Counted from the first letter of the stretch, positions 46,549 through 57,488 are shown. The stretch: 64,000 bases of DNA from Thalassospira xiamenensis M-5 = DSM 17429 (GCF_000300235.2 NZ_CP004388.1:3294001-3358000), one strand, 5' to 3'. Notes: generated by a model from the sequence alone, not told the origin. Numbers and translations are program-made.

Positions 46549-46631
46549 GGTCGTATCCCCGTTTCATGATGGAATTGCATCCAAGCTTAAAAGGGCGGGG
46601 CAAAGACTGTCAAAGGCGCAAAAGTCGTGCC

Positions 46632-47003
46632 TTAACCAGCAGACGAAGTTTTCAGGAAGCTATCATCGGGCCCTGTGAGCATAACAATGCCAGTCAGAAC
46701 CAGGATCAAAATCAGAAGATACAACCATTTACGAGACTTTGCCGGCGTCTCAAGATTGTCGGATGCCATATCCGATTTTATGGATGGCGGCAGGCTTTTA
46801 TATGAAAGCCATCCCAACAGGGGCACGATAACAAGATCATCAATCCAGCCAATACCGGCAATGACATCGGGCAACAGGTCAATCGGGCTAACGAGATAGA
46901 TAATCCCGGCCAGCAACAGGATCTTGCTTCGCAGTGGCACATCCGGTCGAAACAGGCTGCGCAACAAATTGGGAATAATCGCCCAGACAGTCGGTTTGGC
47001 CAT
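46632..47003 (-). CDS. YkvA/DUF1232 family membrane protein
   Basis: This 123-aa protein has the DUF1232 core (RSKILLLAGIIYLVSPIDLLPDVIAGIGWIDDLVIVPLL), with the conserved SPIDLLPD and DDL motifs, and an added C-terminal hydrophobic helix (KWLYLLILILVLTGIVMLT). It is likely an inner-membrane protein of unknown function. It lies downstream of the small exported protein at 47060 and the glycosyltransferase genes on the same strand. Confidence 0.85.
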   Translation of the reverse strand: MAKPTVWAIIPNLLRSLFRPDVPLRSKILLLAGIIYLVSPIDLLPDVIAGIGWIDDLVIVPLLGWLSYKSLPPSIKSDMASDNLETPAKSRKWLYLLILILVLTGIVMLTGPDDSFLKTSSAG

Positions 47004-47059
47004 TGGATACTCCAGACATTAACCCTGCATTACCAACGCGTCAGGTCGACTTGGCGATA

Positions 47060-47335
47060 TCAGCGACGCGCCGTATCCAGAGGAAGGCTTACCTGCATAT
47101 ATGCGCCACCTATTGAACTGGCCTTTTCCAGATCAAATGCACCGCACAGACTGCCACAAGATGCGTTATCGGCATTCCCATAACGGATGGCATACATTTC
47201 AAACCCGGATTTGTAGGCAGGAACCGGCACAAGATTGAGCTGGGTTCTCTGATCCCCCACAGCCACCTGAAGCCACGCCATGGAAACGGCAAACAGCAAC
47301 ACCACGATCATTGTCAGATGCTCGGTACGGATCAT
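47060..47335 (-). CDS. Small membrane-anchored or exported hypothetical protein
   Basis: ATG at 47335 gives 91 aa: a hydrophobic N-terminal helix (LTMIVVLLFAVSMAWLQVAV), then a polar part with two closely spaced cysteines (NASCGSLCGAFDLEK). The first helix could be a signal anchor. I do not recognise the family. The region is AT-richer than most of the window. It is on the same strand as the glycosyltransferases but 130 bases from them, so operon membership is uncertain. Confidence 0.55.
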   Translation of the reverse strand: MIRTEHLTMIVVLLFAVSMAWLQVAVGDQRTQLNLVPVPAYKSGFEMYAIRYGNADNASCGSLCGAFDLEKASSIGGAYMQVSLPLDTARR

Positions 47336-47464
47336 CTTTCTGGTCCGGAACAGTTGAAACAAAATTCACATGATAAGCAAATGCATTAGCATGCGAATTG
47401 TTCCCGATTGATCGCAAACAGGATTGTCCGGACCTTAAAATTTCAGCTTTAAGAACGCCCGCCA

Positions 47465-48397
47465 TTAAACTCTTTGAGGCTTGGCGATCGTAAGTTTCTC
47501 TGCCGCAAACAGGGGATAGCGATAATTGACCGATACCGTTTTGCCATCGGTCGTTTCAATTTCGGTTTTCACATCTCTGTCTGCCCGAATATCGTCGACA
47601 CCTGACAAATGCATTATCCCGATAGTCGCATGCGGTTCGTTGGGTTCGACAAAGATCGATTTCTCGGCATCCCAGAATGGCTTGTGCTGACATTGCCACA
47701 TCGCATAGGCAGGGAGATATTCGGCCTTATAGCCTTCAATGTGGATGATCTTGCCCAAAGACAACTGCTCGGCCGGGAACATTTTTCCGTTCATGGCAGC
47801 TTCAACAATAACTTCCTGCCAACGCTTCCAGTGTGGTGCCTTTGCTGCAATCGCGAATGTCGCCGCAGACAGCACATAGTGGGGGATCATTTTTTTGGCT
47901 GTCGCCCAGCCAAAAGCCTTTTTGCCATTGGCGTTATAGAAACTGCCAATTTTTCGGGGCCATCTTCCAAGCCAGGAAATACGGATCGGCTTTGGATAAG
48001 AGCGGTCTGCACCATTCGTAATCGCCAGACGATCACCTTTCGCAGCGGATCGAATGAACATCTCTACAGATGACCAGTCCTGAACCCAGGTATCACAATC
48101 CATCCACAGATATACGTCATATCCGGGAAATATTTCGGGGATGAAGGGGCGGCAAATACACGCCTTGAGGTAGTCCTTACCTTTTGATTTTTCTTCCGAA
48201 ATGCCATTGGGCCAGCCAGGGATAACGAGTTGGTTGACCAGAGGTGACAGTTGTTCCCTCTGGGATTCAGCCAAACCTGCATCCATCACACAGATGTCGA
48301 TATTTCGGTCGACCGAGAATTGTCTGACCGAATGCACCATTTCGATCAACAAAGGAAAATAGTTTTTGTCGGAACCTGAAACGATGGCGATCCGCAT
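47465..48397 (-). CDS. Glycosyltransferase with DxD motif
   Basis: ATG at 48397 (MRIAIVSGSDKNYFPLLIEM), preceded by GGGGAAG, gives 310 aa. YDVYLWMDCDTWVQDW carries a DxD-type metal/nucleotide-sugar motif, and the late His in MHLSGVDD is in the place expected for GT8-like enzymes. It looks like a GT-A fold transferase, probably acting on LPS or another surface glycan. By eye it is AT-richer than the two transferases upstream. It is the last of three transferase genes in a row. Confidence 0.75.
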   Translation of the reverse strand: MRIAIVSGSDKNYFPLLIEMVHSVRQFSVDRNIDICVMDAGLAESQREQLSPLVNQLVIPGWPNGISEEKSKGKDYLKACICRPFIPEIFPGYDVYLWMDCDTWVQDWSSVEMFIRSAAKGDRLAITNGADRSYPKPIRISWLGRWPRKIGSFYNANGKKAFGWATAKKMIPHYVLSAATFAIAAKAPHWKRWQEVIVEAAMNGKMFPAEQLSLGKIIHIEGYKAEYLPAYAMWQCQHKPFWDAEKSIFVEPNEPHATIGIMHLSGVDDIRADRDVKTEIETTDGKTVSVNYRYPLFAAEKLTIAKPQRV

Positions 48398-48424
48398 GCT
48401 TCCCCGCTTAAACAAACCGATAAT

Positions 48425-49369
48425 TTATTTTAAAAACTTACATGAAAATTCAAAAACTTTGTCAACAGACAGGTCTGTCATCAAAGATTTCTGAGATTTC
48501 CAGTCGACACCGTCAGCCACAATCTGATCATAGTTGCGATCCGTGCAGACATAAGCTGTCTTCTTACCATATGGCGCATAGTTTTCCGGTCGGGATGGCC
48601 CAAAAAGCCCCACGGTGGGAGAACCGGAAGCAGCCGCCATATGCATCAAGCCGGAATCATTACCGATATAAAGATCGGCTTTCTCCAGGCACGCTTGCAC
48701 GGTCAATAAATGCTCGGTTCCAAAAACAACAGTTCTGCGATCATCCGCAATGGATGAAATCAGTTCCTGCGCCTTCTCGATTTCAGAAGGTGCACCAACC
48801 AGCAAAACATGCGCATCCGGCAACGGACCCGCTAAGGACGTCAGCCGCCCAACAAGATCCTGGAAACGATCTATCGGCCACATCTTTCCTCCCCAGTTTG
48901 CCGTCGGACCAACGACAAGAAGCGGTCGCCTGGCAAAAGAGGAAAGAATTTCCTGAGCCCGTTTCACATGTATCGGATCAAGCCAGATTTTGGGATTTAG
49001 AGGACGATCAACACCGATCAGACGTGCAAGCTGCTCCACCCGGTGAACACTGTCATCGTTGCCTTTGAGCACCACCCGCTTCCAGCCCGGCAACACATAA
49101 GCCGTCGCACTGCCGCGCAGATCGACGATGATGTCCCACCAGCGAAACGCGACCGACTTCCAAAGCTTCCACCAATGGCCGCCGCGTTTCTGTTTTGGCA
49201 TTTCGATGATGCGTTCAAGCCCCGGAACTGCTTCAAAAATCGGGGCGGCGACCGGGCCGCAGGCAACCGTCACCCTGATGCCGGGATAGGTTTCGACATA
49301 GTGGCGCAGCACTGATGTCGAAAGAACGGCATCGCCCAGCCGGTTCGAGGTGATGAACAGCAAACGCAC
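48425..49369 (-). CDS. Glycosyltransferase family 9 (heptosyltransferase-like)
   Basis: This 314-aa protein has a GTG start at 49369, three bases after the preceding gene's stop. RLLFITSNRLGDAVLSTSVLRHYVETYP is the N-terminal signature of ADP-heptose:LPS heptosyltransferases, and ADLYIGNDSGLMHMAAASGSPTVGLFGPS is the C-terminal nucleotide-sugar site (GT9). It probably adds heptose or a similar sugar to the LPS inner core on the cytoplasmic face. It is the middle gene of the three-transferase operon. Confidence 0.9.
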   Translation of the reverse strand: MRLLFITSNRLGDAVLSTSVLRHYVETYPGIRVTVACGPVAAPIFEAVPGLERIIEMPKQKRGGHWWKLWKSVAFRWWDIIVDLRGSATAYVLPGWKRVVLKGNDDSVHRVEQLARLIGVDRPLNPKIWLDPIHVKRAQEILSSFARRPLLVVGPTANWGGKMWPIDRFQDLVGRLTSLAGPLPDAHVLLVGAPSEIEKAQELISSIADDRRTVVFGTEHLLTVQACLEKADLYIGNDSGLMHMAAASGSPTVGLFGPSRPENYAPYGKKTAYVCTDRNYDQIVADGVDWKSQKSLMTDLSVDKVFEFSCKFLK

Positions 49370-49372
49370 GGT

Positions 49373-50413
49373 TTAAAGTTTCTCCAGCTCGCCAGCGACA
49401 TTAAGCCATTCACGGCGGCTGTTACGCGCCGCTTCGGACTGGCTGGCAAAAATCTGCCGGTCGGCCAGCAACTGCATCACCAGATTGCCATAGGCGGTTT
49501 CATCGGGAACGATATAGCCGGTTTTGCCGTTTTCGACCCGCGCCGTGGCAATCCCGCCATAGGACACAACCGGGGTTGCCGCCGCCAGCGCATCGTAAAT
49601 CCATTGACCGACCTGATCATTGCCGTATTTGCCGTGATGCAGAAACGCCCGCGCGGTTGCGACACGTTCGGCCATGTCGGCCTCGGGCATCGGGTGGCAA
49701 ACGCGCACACCCTTGTCGATATTGTCGCGCACCATATCGACGAGTTCGCCGGAAACATCGTCATTTTCGCCCGCCATCGCCAAGAACAGGTCGGCAGCAT
49801 AAATTTCCAGAATGGCACCGGGCACCTTGGGTGCGACATAAGCCGACCAGATGCGGATGATCTGGGCAATGCCGGTTTTGCTGTTGGCGACCGTCACGGC
49901 AAGGTTTTCGCGGCTCTCGAACGCCCAGTGCATGTTTGATGCCATGGCAAAGGCCGGACACGCCCCCGGCGCAATCACAATGGGGCGTTTGGCGATATCG
50001 CCATCAAATGCCTTGCCCTGATCTTCATGGGTGAAAATCACCTGCGCACCGGTTTCAAGCAATGCCAGACGTGCCTTATCCGCATTCAGATCGGATACCA
50101 TGCCATCAAACCAAAGCCAGCAATCGGCACCTTCGGGAATGGACGGATGACGCAGCAGCTCCGCATCGCGCCATACCAGAACCCTATCCACAGGATCCCC
50201 GCCAAAGGGCGGCATGGCACTGTCAAGCTGTCGCCAGGCGACACCATGATGATCAAGGTCAATGCCACCGTTCCGGCAGGCTTCAACCTTGTGGCCACGG
50301 GCAACAAGGGCTTCGGCCAGCGCGATAAATCCGCGTTGGCGCGATCCCAGGGGGCGGGCTTCGCGATCCTTGGGATCAAAGCCGATGGAACGATCAAGCA
50401 TCAATATTTTCAT
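49373..50413 (-). CDS. Glycosyltransferase (GT4-like)
   Basis: ATG at 50413 (MKILMLDRSIGFDPKDREARPLG) gives 346 aa; the longer frame adds 50 residues with no family likeness that run towards ygfZ. It has a GT-B-like layout: the C-terminal half contains GQWIYDALAAATPVVSYGGIATARVENGKTGYIV, matching the phosphate-sugar donor site of GT4 enzymes. The acceptor is unknown. It leads the three-gene transferase operon and is divergent from ygfZ. Confidence 0.8.
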   Translation of the reverse strand: MKILMLDRSIGFDPKDREARPLGSRQRGFIALAEALVARGHKVEACRNGGIDLDHHGVAWRQLDSAMPPFGGDPVDRVLVWRDAELLRHPSIPEGADCWLWFDGMVSDLNADKARLALLETGAQVIFTHEDQGKAFDGDIAKRPIVIAPGACPAFAMASNMHWAFESRENLAVTVANSKTGIAQIIRIWSAYVAPKVPGAILEIYAADLFLAMAGENDDVSGELVDMVRDNIDKGVRVCHPMPEADMAERVATARAFLHHGKYGNDQVGQWIYDALAAATPVVSYGGIATARVENGKTGYIVPDETAYGNLVMQLLADRQIFASQSEAARNSRREWLNVAGELEKL

Positions 50414-50561
50414 ACATTGCGTTCTATCGGTTCCCGCGCAATTTATGAAGGCTTTTCTTGTGGCAGGTTGCTTTTGCCTTTGCCAAACCACCCCTTGCCA
50501 AATGCCCCCCATTGCCCCACATTTCGGCCAACAATTCCGATAAACCGGAGCCATAAGAATC

Positions 50562-51476
50562 ATGAGTGAGACTTTATACGCCCCCCTGCCTGACCGGGCC
50601 GTGATCCGGATCAGCGGGCCTGATCGCGTCAGCTTCCTTCAGGGGCTGGTGTCGAACAATATCGAAAAAATCACGGCTGATCATTCCGGCTATGGCGCGC
50701 TTTTGTCGCCGCAGGGCAAGTTCCTGTTCGATTTTTTTGTCTATCAGCAGGACGAGGACAGCCTTCTGATTGAATGCGAACGCGGCGAAGACGGTGCGCG
50801 TGCGGCCGAGCTTTTCAAGAAACTGCGCATGTATAAATTGCGCGCGAAGGCCGAACTGACCGATGTCACCGAAAGCTATGACGTCGTTGCCGTCTTCGGC
50901 GATGGTGCGCTTGCAGCACTTGATCTGCCCGATACGCCCGGTGCCACCGCACCGTTTGCCGACGGGATCAAGGCGGTTGATCCACGCCTGAGTGCGATGG
51001 GTGCGCGCGTGTTGCTGCCCAAAAACGAACTGGCACAGATGGCAGCCATCGGTGCCACCGAAAGCGATGAAAGCACCTATCATCAGCATCGCGTGCTGCT
51101 GGGCCTGCCCAATGGCAGCGAGGAAATGGAAATCGACCGTGCCATCCTGCTTGAAAACGGGTTCGAGGAACTGGGTGGCGTTGATTTCAAAAAGGGCTGC
51201 TATATGGGGCAGGAACTGACCGCGCGCACCAAATATCGCGGGCTGGTGCGCAAACGCCTGCTGCCGATCACGATCACCGGCCCGACCCCGGAAATCGGCA
51301 CCCTGATCATGAATGGCGACAAGGAAGCCGGTACGATCCGCAGCATCCATGGCAATGCGGGCCTTGCCCTGATCCGGCTGGAACGGATTGGCGATGATGC
51401 CGAGCTGATGGCGGGTGATGCCAAAATTTCGGTCAAGGTTCCCGACTGGGTCAAGTTGCCGGAAACGGCGGCCTGA
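50562..51476 (+). CDS. ygfZ: YgfZ/GcvT-like folate-dependent Fe-S assembly protein
   Basis: This 304-aa protein has the signature KGCYMGQELTARTKYRG near residue 210, with the conserved Cys of the K-G-C-Y-x-G-Q-E motif. The N-terminal half has the aminomethyltransferase-type fold (VSFLQGLVSNNIEKI). In E. coli it takes part in Fe-S cluster assembly or repair and binds folate. It is monocistronic, with a bidirectional terminator separating it from ppdK. Confidence 0.93.
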   Translation: MSETLYAPLPDRAVIRISGPDRVSFLQGLVSNNIEKITADHSGYGALLSPQGKFLFDFFVYQQDEDSLLIECERGEDGARAAELFKKLRMYKLRAKAELTDVTESYDVVAVFGDGALAALDLPDTPGATAPFADGIKAVDPRLSAMGARVLLPKNELAQMAAIGATESDESTYHQHRVLLGLPNGSEEMEIDRAILLENGFEELGGVDFKKGCYMGQELTARTKYRGLVRKRLLPITITGPTPEIGTLIMNGDKEAGTIRSIHGNAGLALIRLERIGDDAELMAGDAKISVKVPDWVKLPETAA

Positions 51477-51504
51477 TCCGCCAACCGATAATTTCATCAA
51501 ATGC

Positions 51505-51537
51505 AAACGGCGGCAGAATTTCTGCCGCCGTTTGCTT
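51505..51537. terminator. Bidirectional terminator between ygfZ and ppdK
   Basis: AAACGGCGGCAG-AATTT-CTGCCGCCGTTT has a 12-pair stem with A and T runs on its flanks. It lies between convergent genes. Confidence 0.88.
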
Positions 51538-51561
51538 TATCAATGCTGCCCGTCAGCAGCC

Positions 51562-54225
51562 TTATTTCTTGAGCGCAGCCTGTGCGGCAGCCAGTCGCGC
51601 AATCGGCACGCGATAGGGCGAGCACGAGACGTAATCCAGCCCCTGTGCCTCGCAGAACGCGATGGATGCCGGATCACCGCCATGTTCGCCGCAAATGCCA
51701 AGCTTGATGTCAGAACGCGTTTTACGGCCACGTTCAGCCGCAATGCTGACCAGTTCGCCCACCCCTTCCTGATCCAGCGATACGAACGGATCACCGGCAA
51801 AGATATCCTTGGAAATATAGGTATCCAGGAACCGGGATGCGTCATCACGCGAAAGGCCAAAGGTCGTCTGGGTCAAATCGTTGGTTCCGAAGCTGAAGAA
51901 TTCGGCCTCTTCGGCGATTTCACCGGCCCGAAGGGCGGCCCGCGGCAATTCGATCATCGTGCCGACAAGGAATTCGAGCTTGGCCGATTTTTCGGTTTCG
52001 ACTTCGCCTGCGACCTTGATGATCACGGCCTTGAGGATTTCAAGTTCCTTCTTGCCGACAATCAGCGGGATCATGATTTCCGGTATCACCGGATCGCCGC
52101 CATCCTTTGAAACCTCGATCGCGGCTTCGAATATCGCACGTGCCTGCATTTCATAGATTTCGGGATAGCTGATGCCAAGACGGCACCCGCGATGCCCCAG
52201 CATCGGGTTGGCTTCCGACAGTTCCAGCAACCGGCGACGCACGACAATCTCTGCCACACCCGCCGCATTGGCGACCTCGGCAATTTCGTTGTCGCCATGC
52301 GGCAGGAATTCATGCAATGGCGGGTCCAGCAGACGGATCGTCACCGGAAGGCCCTTCATGATCCGGAACAGGTCAATAAAGTCCTGACGTTGATAGGGCA
52401 GAAGTTTATCAAGTGCCGCACGACGGCCCTTTTCCATATCCGCCAGGATCATTTCGCGCATGGAGATGATGCGTGCCGGATCAAAGAACATATGTTCGGT
52501 CCGGCAAAGGCCGATCCCCTCCGCCCCGAAACCGCGCGCGGTTGCCGCATCATCAGGTGTTTCGGCGTTGGTGCGGACCTTAAGACGGCGCACCCCATCC
52601 GCCCATTCCATCAATTGGGAAAAATCACCCGACAGGTCGGGTTTCAGTGTCGCCACCTCGCCCAGCATCACCTCGCCCTTCGCACCGTCAAGGGTGATGA
52701 CATCGCCTTCGTTGAGCGTCACGCCGCCCGACATCATGGTTTTATTGGTATAGTCAATCTTGATCTGACCGGCCCCGCACACGCACGGCGTCCCCATGCC
52801 GCGCGCCACCACGGCGGCGTGGCTGGTCATGCCACCGCGCGATGTCAGAATACCCTCGGCTGCGTGCATGCCGGCAATATCTTCGGGGCTGGTTTCTATG
52901 CGCACCAGAATGACCTTGCGGCCCCGGTTATGCACCCAGTCCTCGGCGACCTCGGCGGAGAAAACAATCTGCCCGGATGCCGCACCGGGCGATGCCGGAA
53001 GCCCCATGCCGATCACCTTGCGTTCCGCATCGGGATCAAGGGTTGGGTGGAGTAACTGGTCAAGCTGTGCGGGATCAACACGGCGAAGGGCATCTTCGCG
53101 CGTGATCACATTGGCCTGACACATTTCGACCGCGATGCGAAGGGCGGCCTTGGCGGTGCGTTTGCCCGCACGGGTCTGCAGCATGTAAAGTTTGCCGGAC
53201 TCGACGGTGAATTCCATGTCCTGCATGTCGCGATAATGGGATTCAAGCCTGTCACGAATATCACAAAGCTCGCCAAAGACGCCGGGCATGGCTTCTTCCA
53301 TCGACAGAAGGTCGGAACCCGACTCTTCGCGTTCGATTTTGGTCAGCGGGGCCGGGGTACGGATCCCCGCCACAACGTCCTCGCCCTGCGCATTGATCAG
53401 ATATTCGCCGTAAAAACGGTCTTCGCCGGTCGACGGATTGCGCGAGAAGCAGACACCGGTGGCACAATCATCGCCCATATTGCCAAAGACCATGGCCTGA
53501 ACGTTAACCGCCGTGCCCCAGCTTGCCGGGATATTGTGCAGGCGACGGTATGTATTGGCGCGCGCATTCATCCAGCTTCCGAAAACCGCACCAATCGCCC
53601 CCCAAAGCTGTTCGCGCGGGTCCTGCGGGAAGGGACGCCCGAGTTCGGCATCGACCTTTTTCTTGAAGCCCTGGACAATCGCCTGCCAGTCATCGGCATC
53701 CATATCGGTATCAAGGACATAGCCCTTGTCTTCCTTGTGGATTTCAAGGATTTCCTCGAAATGGTAGTGATCGACGCCAAGGACCACATCGCCATACATC
53801 TGAATGAAACGGCGATAGCTGTCATACGCAAAACGGCGGTCACCAGAGACCGCCGCCAAACCTTCAACCGTTTCGTCATTCAGGCCCAGATTAAGAACCG
53901 TATCCATCATGCCGGGCATCGAAGCACGTGCGCCGGAACGGACCGAAACCAGCAACGGGTCTTTGGGGTCGCCAAATTTGCGCCCGACCAGGGCCTCGAC
54001 AGCAGCAAGCGACTTTTCGACTTCGGCTTCAAGACCATCCGGGTACGCACGGTCATTGTCATAAAATGCCGTGCAGACTTCGGTCGTGATGGTAAAGCCG
54101 GGCGGGACCGGAAGGCCGAGATTGCTCATCTCGGCAAGGTTGGCACCTTTACCGCCCAAAAGCTCGCGCATATCGGAACGTCCCTCGGCGCTACCGCCAC
54201 CGAAGCCGTAAACCCATTTGGTCAT
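51562..54225 (-). CDS. ppdK: Pyruvate, phosphate dikinase
   Basis: This 887-aa enzyme interconverts pyruvate, ATP and phosphate with PEP, AMP and pyrophosphate. The N-terminal ATP-grasp domain starts MTKWVYGFGGGSAEGRSDMRELLGGKGANLAEM. The phosphohistidine is H469 in GGMTSHAAVVARGMG. The C-terminal PEP/pyruvate barrel has SFGTNDLTQTTFGLSRDD and the catalytic Cys in LGICGEHGGDP. The length is normal. It lies downstream of glyS on the same strand, an arrangement seen in other alphaproteobacteria. Confidence 0.96.
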   Translation of the reverse strand: MTKWVYGFGGGSAEGRSDMRELLGGKGANLAEMSNLGLPVPPGFTITTEVCTAFYDNDRAYPDGLEAEVEKSLAAVEALVGRKFGDPKDPLLVSVRSGARASMPGMMDTVLNLGLNDETVEGLAAVSGDRRFAYDSYRRFIQMYGDVVLGVDHYHFEEILEIHKEDKGYVLDTDMDADDWQAIVQGFKKKVDAELGRPFPQDPREQLWGAIGAVFGSWMNARANTYRRLHNIPASWGTAVNVQAMVFGNMGDDCATGVCFSRNPSTGEDRFYGEYLINAQGEDVVAGIRTPAPLTKIEREESGSDLLSMEEAMPGVFGELCDIRDRLESHYRDMQDMEFTVESGKLYMLQTRAGKRTAKAALRIAVEMCQANVITREDALRRVDPAQLDQLLHPTLDPDAERKVIGMGLPASPGAASGQIVFSAEVAEDWVHNRGRKVILVRIETSPEDIAGMHAAEGILTSRGGMTSHAAVVARGMGTPCVCGAGQIKIDYTNKTMMSGGVTLNEGDVITLDGAKGEVMLGEVATLKPDLSGDFSQLMEWADGVRRLKVRTNAETPDDAATARGFGAEGIGLCRTEHMFFDPARIISMREMILADMEKGRRAALDKLLPYQRQDFIDLFRIMKGLPVTIRLLDPPLHEFLPHGDNEIAEVANAAGVAEIVVRRRLLELSEANPMLGHRGCRLGISYPEIYEMQARAIFEAAIEVSKDGGDPVIPEIMIPLIVGKKELEILKAVIIKVAGEVETEKSAKLEFLVGTMIELPRAALRAGEIAEEAEFFSFGTNDLTQTTFGLSRDDASRFLDTYISKDIFAGDPFVSLDQEGVGELVSIAAERGRKTRSDIKLGICGEHGGDPASIAFCEAQGLDYVSCSPYRVPIARLAAAQAALKK

Positions 54226-54283
54226 CTTGCCTTTTCCTCATCTGGTCAAGGCGTTCCGGAATTCCGGGCGACCCCGACCTTAT

Positions 54284-56347
54284 TTATGACTCGATCTTCG
54301 AGAAATCGGCAATGTCATGCAAGGCAGTCCGAATTTGCGCCAGCAGCTTAAGCCGGTTGGCACGTTCTTCTGCCTTGTCACTATTTACCGTGACCCCTTC
54401 GAAGAATGCATCGACCGGTCCGCGCAGATGCGCGAATTCGGCCATAGCCGCGGCATAATTCTCGGCCCGCAGAAGCGGCAAAGCCTTATGCCGGACATTG
54501 ATGAGCGCCTCATAGAGCTTGCGTTCCTCGTCCTGCGTCAGAAGATCGGCGGACACATCCGCATCATAGGATTTTTCATCCTTCTTCTCTTCGATACGCA
54601 GGATATTGGACGCGCGCTTGTACCCGGCCATAAGGTTAACGCCGCTTTCACCCGATACAAAATCAGCAAGCGCATCAACACGGGCCAGAAGGCGGACAAG
54701 ATCGTCCTCGCCATCCAGGGCAAACACGGCGGACACCAGATCATGGCGCACGCCCTGTTCACGCAGATGGACTTTCAGGCGGTCGGCAAAGAATGCCAGA
54801 AGTTCGTCAACCGCCTCGTCACGACGAATAGAGGCCGGATATTGGGAAACGGCAAAGGCAAATGCACGCCGCAGCGGCACACGCAAACCGTTTTCCAGAA
54901 CCAGCCGGATGACACCCAATGCCGCACGACGCAGCGCGAACGGGTCTTTTGAACCGGTCGGCTTTTCATCGATGGTAAAGAACCCGGCAAGGGTATCGAG
55001 CTTCTCGGCCAAGGCAACAGCCACCGAAACAGGCGCGGTCGGACACATATCCGACGGACCGGCCGGTGCATAATGCTGTGCAATGGCGTTGGCGACTTCG
55101 GGGGCTTCGCCGTCATTCTCGGCGTAGTATTTCCCCATCAGTCCCTGAAGTTCGGTAAATTCGAACACCATGTTCGACACCAGATCGGCCTTGGCAATTT
55201 CCGCCGCCCGATCGGCAAGTTTGACATCGCAGCCCGGAATGTCGGCTGAAAGTTCGCGTGCCAGTCCGCGCAGGCGCAAAACACGCTCCGCCAGCGAGCC
55301 AAGCTTGGCATGGAACACGATGTTATCAAGTTTCGGCAGACGCGCTTCAAGCGTCACTTTCCGATCCTGATCCCAGAAGAATTTCGCATCATGCAGGCGC
55401 GCACGCAAAACGCGTTCGTTCCCGGCGATGATCTGCGCATTCGCATCCAGCGTCACCATGTTCGAAATGGTGATGAAGCGCGCGGCCAGTTTGCCCGTGC
55501 TGTCTTCGACAACGAAATATTTCTGATGTTCACGCATCGAGGTTTCCAGAACCTCGCGCGGGATATCCATGAACTGGTCATCGACCTTGCCCATGACGGG
55601 TACCGGCCATTCAACCAGACCGCAGACTTCCTCAAGCAGTCCGTTATCTTCCAGAAGCGTAAAGCCTTCTGATGCCGCAAGCTTGCGCGCACCGTCCAGA
55701 ATGACTTTCTTGCGTTCTTCACGGTCCAGCATGACCTTGGCAAAGGCAAGCTTCGCCTTGTATTCGGCGGCATTGGCAACACTAAAGGTGGCCGGTGCCA
55801 GGAACCGGTGGCCGCTTGTGATATTGCCTGCCGTTACCGGGCCAAACGATGCCGGGATCACCTTGCCGTCAAACAGGCACAGGATCCGGTCAAGCTGACG
55901 GACCCAACGGACCTTCTGATCGGCCCAGCGCATCGATTTCGGCCAGGGCAGTTTTGCCATGGCGTCTTCGATGATGTCCTTGATGACATCCGCGCTATCG
56001 CGGCCCTTCTGTTCGACAATCGCAAACAGGAAAACACCCTTGGGCGTTTCGCGCTTTTCACATTGTTCCAGCGTCACACCATTGCCGGCAAGGAAACCGG
56101 CAATCGCCTTTTCCGGGGCATCGGCACGCGGGCCACGGCGTTCTTCGCGAAGGTCCGGCTGTTTTTCGGGCAAACCATCAATGATCAGGGTCAGACGGCG
56201 CGGTGTAACCAATGCCTCGACATTATCAAAACCAAGGTCGGCGGCCTTAAGCCCATCGGTGACCAGTTTGGTCAGGTCTTCGGAAGCACGCGCCTGCATG
56301 CGGGCCGGAATTTCTTCCGAAAACAGTTCAAGCAGCAATTCGGCCAT
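54284..56347 (-). CDS. glyS: Glycine-tRNA ligase beta subunit
   Basis: This 687-aa beta chain of the bacterial alpha2beta2 glycyl-tRNA synthetase begins [18 protein letters not shown]. It contains the HD-like and anticodon-binding C-terminal part ([26 protein letters not shown]). It starts three bases after the glyQ stop. Beta binds the tRNA and alpha activates glycine. Confidence 0.96.
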   Translation of the reverse strand: MAELLLELFSEEIPARMQARASEDLTKLVTDGLKAADLGFDNVEALVTPRRLTLIIDGLPEKQPDLREERRGPRADAPEKAIAGFLAGNGVTLEQCEKRETPKGVFLFAIVEQKGRDSADVIKDIIEDAMAKLPWPKSMRWADQKVRWVRQLDRILCLFDGKVIPASFGPVTAGNITSGHRFLAPATFSVANAAEYKAKLAFAKVMLDREERKKVILDGARKLAASEGFTLLEDNGLLEEVCGLVEWPVPVMGKVDDQFMDIPREVLETSMREHQKYFVVEDSTGKLAARFITISNMVTLDANAQIIAGNERVLRARLHDAKFFWDQDRKVTLEARLPKLDNIVFHAKLGSLAERVLRLRGLARELSADIPGCDVKLADRAAEIAKADLVSNMVFEFTELQGLMGKYYAENDGEAPEVANAIAQHYAPAGPSDMCPTAPVSVAVALAEKLDTLAGFFTIDEKPTGSKDPFALRRAALGVIRLVLENGLRVPLRRAFAFAVSQYPASIRRDEAVDELLAFFADRLKVHLREQGVRHDLVSAVFALDGEDDLVRLLARVDALADFVSGESGVNLMAGYKRASNILRIEEKKDEKSYDADVSADLLTQDEERKLYEALINVRHKALPLLRAENYAAAMAEFAHLRGPVDAFFEGVTVNSDKAEERANRLKLLAQIRTALHDIADFSKIES

Positions 56348-56350
56348 GAC

Positions 56351-57241
56351 TTATGCCTCCTCTTTCAAATGCCCGCGCGAACGAAGCCACGCCTCGCAGC
56401 AGGATTTCGACATGTCGCGGACACGGCCGATATAGGCCGCACGTTCGGTGACCGAAATCACGCCGCGCGCATCGAGGAGGTTGAAGATATGGCTGGCTTT
56501 CATCGCCTGCTCATAAGCAGGCAATGCAAGGCCGCGTTCGATATTGACCGCACATTCGGCCTGCGCGTCCTTGAAATGCTGGAACAGCATGTCGGTATTG
56601 GCGACTTCGAAGTTATAGGTCGACTGTTCCTTTTCGTTCTGCAGGAACACATCGCCATAGCTGACGCCATTTCCGTTATAATCAAGGTCATAGACGTTTT
56701 CGACGCCCTGGATATACATCGCCAGACGTTCCAGACCATAGGTCAGCTCGACCGGGACCGGATCGCATTCAAAACCGCCGACCTGCTGGAAATAGGTGAA
56801 CTGGGTGACTTCCATCCCGTCCAGCCACACTTCCCAGCCAAGGCCCCACGCGCCCAAAGTCGGGCTTTCCCAGTCGTCTTCGACGAAACGGATGTCATGC
56901 GCCATCGGGTCAATGCCCAGATGGGCCAGCGAGCCAAGATAAAGTTCCTGCGAATTGGCCGGTGACGGCTTCATCAGGACCTGGAACTGGTAATAGTGCT
57001 GCAAACGGTTCGGGTTTTCGCCATAACGACCATCGGTCGGGCGACGGGACGGCTGCACATAAGCCGCATTCCAGCTTTCCGGACCCAGCGCGCGCAACGT
57101 GGTTGCGGTGTGGAAGGTACCGGCCCCGACTTCAAGGTCATAGGGCTGCAGGATGACACATCCCTGATCGGCCCAATAGCTTTGCAGGCGGAGAATGATT
57201 TCCTGGAATGAAGGGGGACGTTGCGACCCGTCGAGCGCCAT
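56351..57241 (-). CDS. glyQ: Glycine-tRNA ligase alpha subunit
   Basis: This 296-aa class II synthetase catalytic chain has the motif [34 protein letters not shown] and [27 protein letters not shown], the glycine-adenylate site. It forms the glyQ-glyS operon and probably reads on into ppdK, since only 58 bases separate glyS from ppdK. Confidence 0.96.
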   Translation of the reverse strand: MALDGSQRPPSFQEIILRLQSYWADQGCVILQPYDLEVGAGTFHTATTLRALGPESWNAAYVQPSRRPTDGRYGENPNRLQHYYQFQVLMKPSPANSQELYLGSLAHLGIDPMAHDIRFVEDDWESPTLGAWGLGWEVWLDGMEVTQFTYFQQVGGFECDPVPVELTYGLERLAMYIQGVENVYDLDYNGNGVSYGDVFLQNEKEQSTYNFEVANTDMLFQHFKDAQAECAVNIERGLALPAYEQAMKASHIFNLLDARGVISVTERAAYIGRVRDMSKSCCEAWLRSRGHLKEEA

Positions 57242-57488
57242 TGCGCGAACTCACTTTGATGTTGTCGGTAAATTTAGAGCGGCAAGCTACCGCCCCACCC
57301 CGTCGGGGTCAAGAACGCAAAAGCCCTGAGTGGGCCTGAATTTAGCGCTTTTTATGACGTCCCGCCGAATCTTATACCGCATTGCAACATACAACATCCG
57401 TGCAACAACCGGTTTTTCAAAGCGAAATCACGGTTTATTGGGCGAAAGTCGAAGAAATCAGCAAAGGAAAATATGCCGTCCGCGCAAC

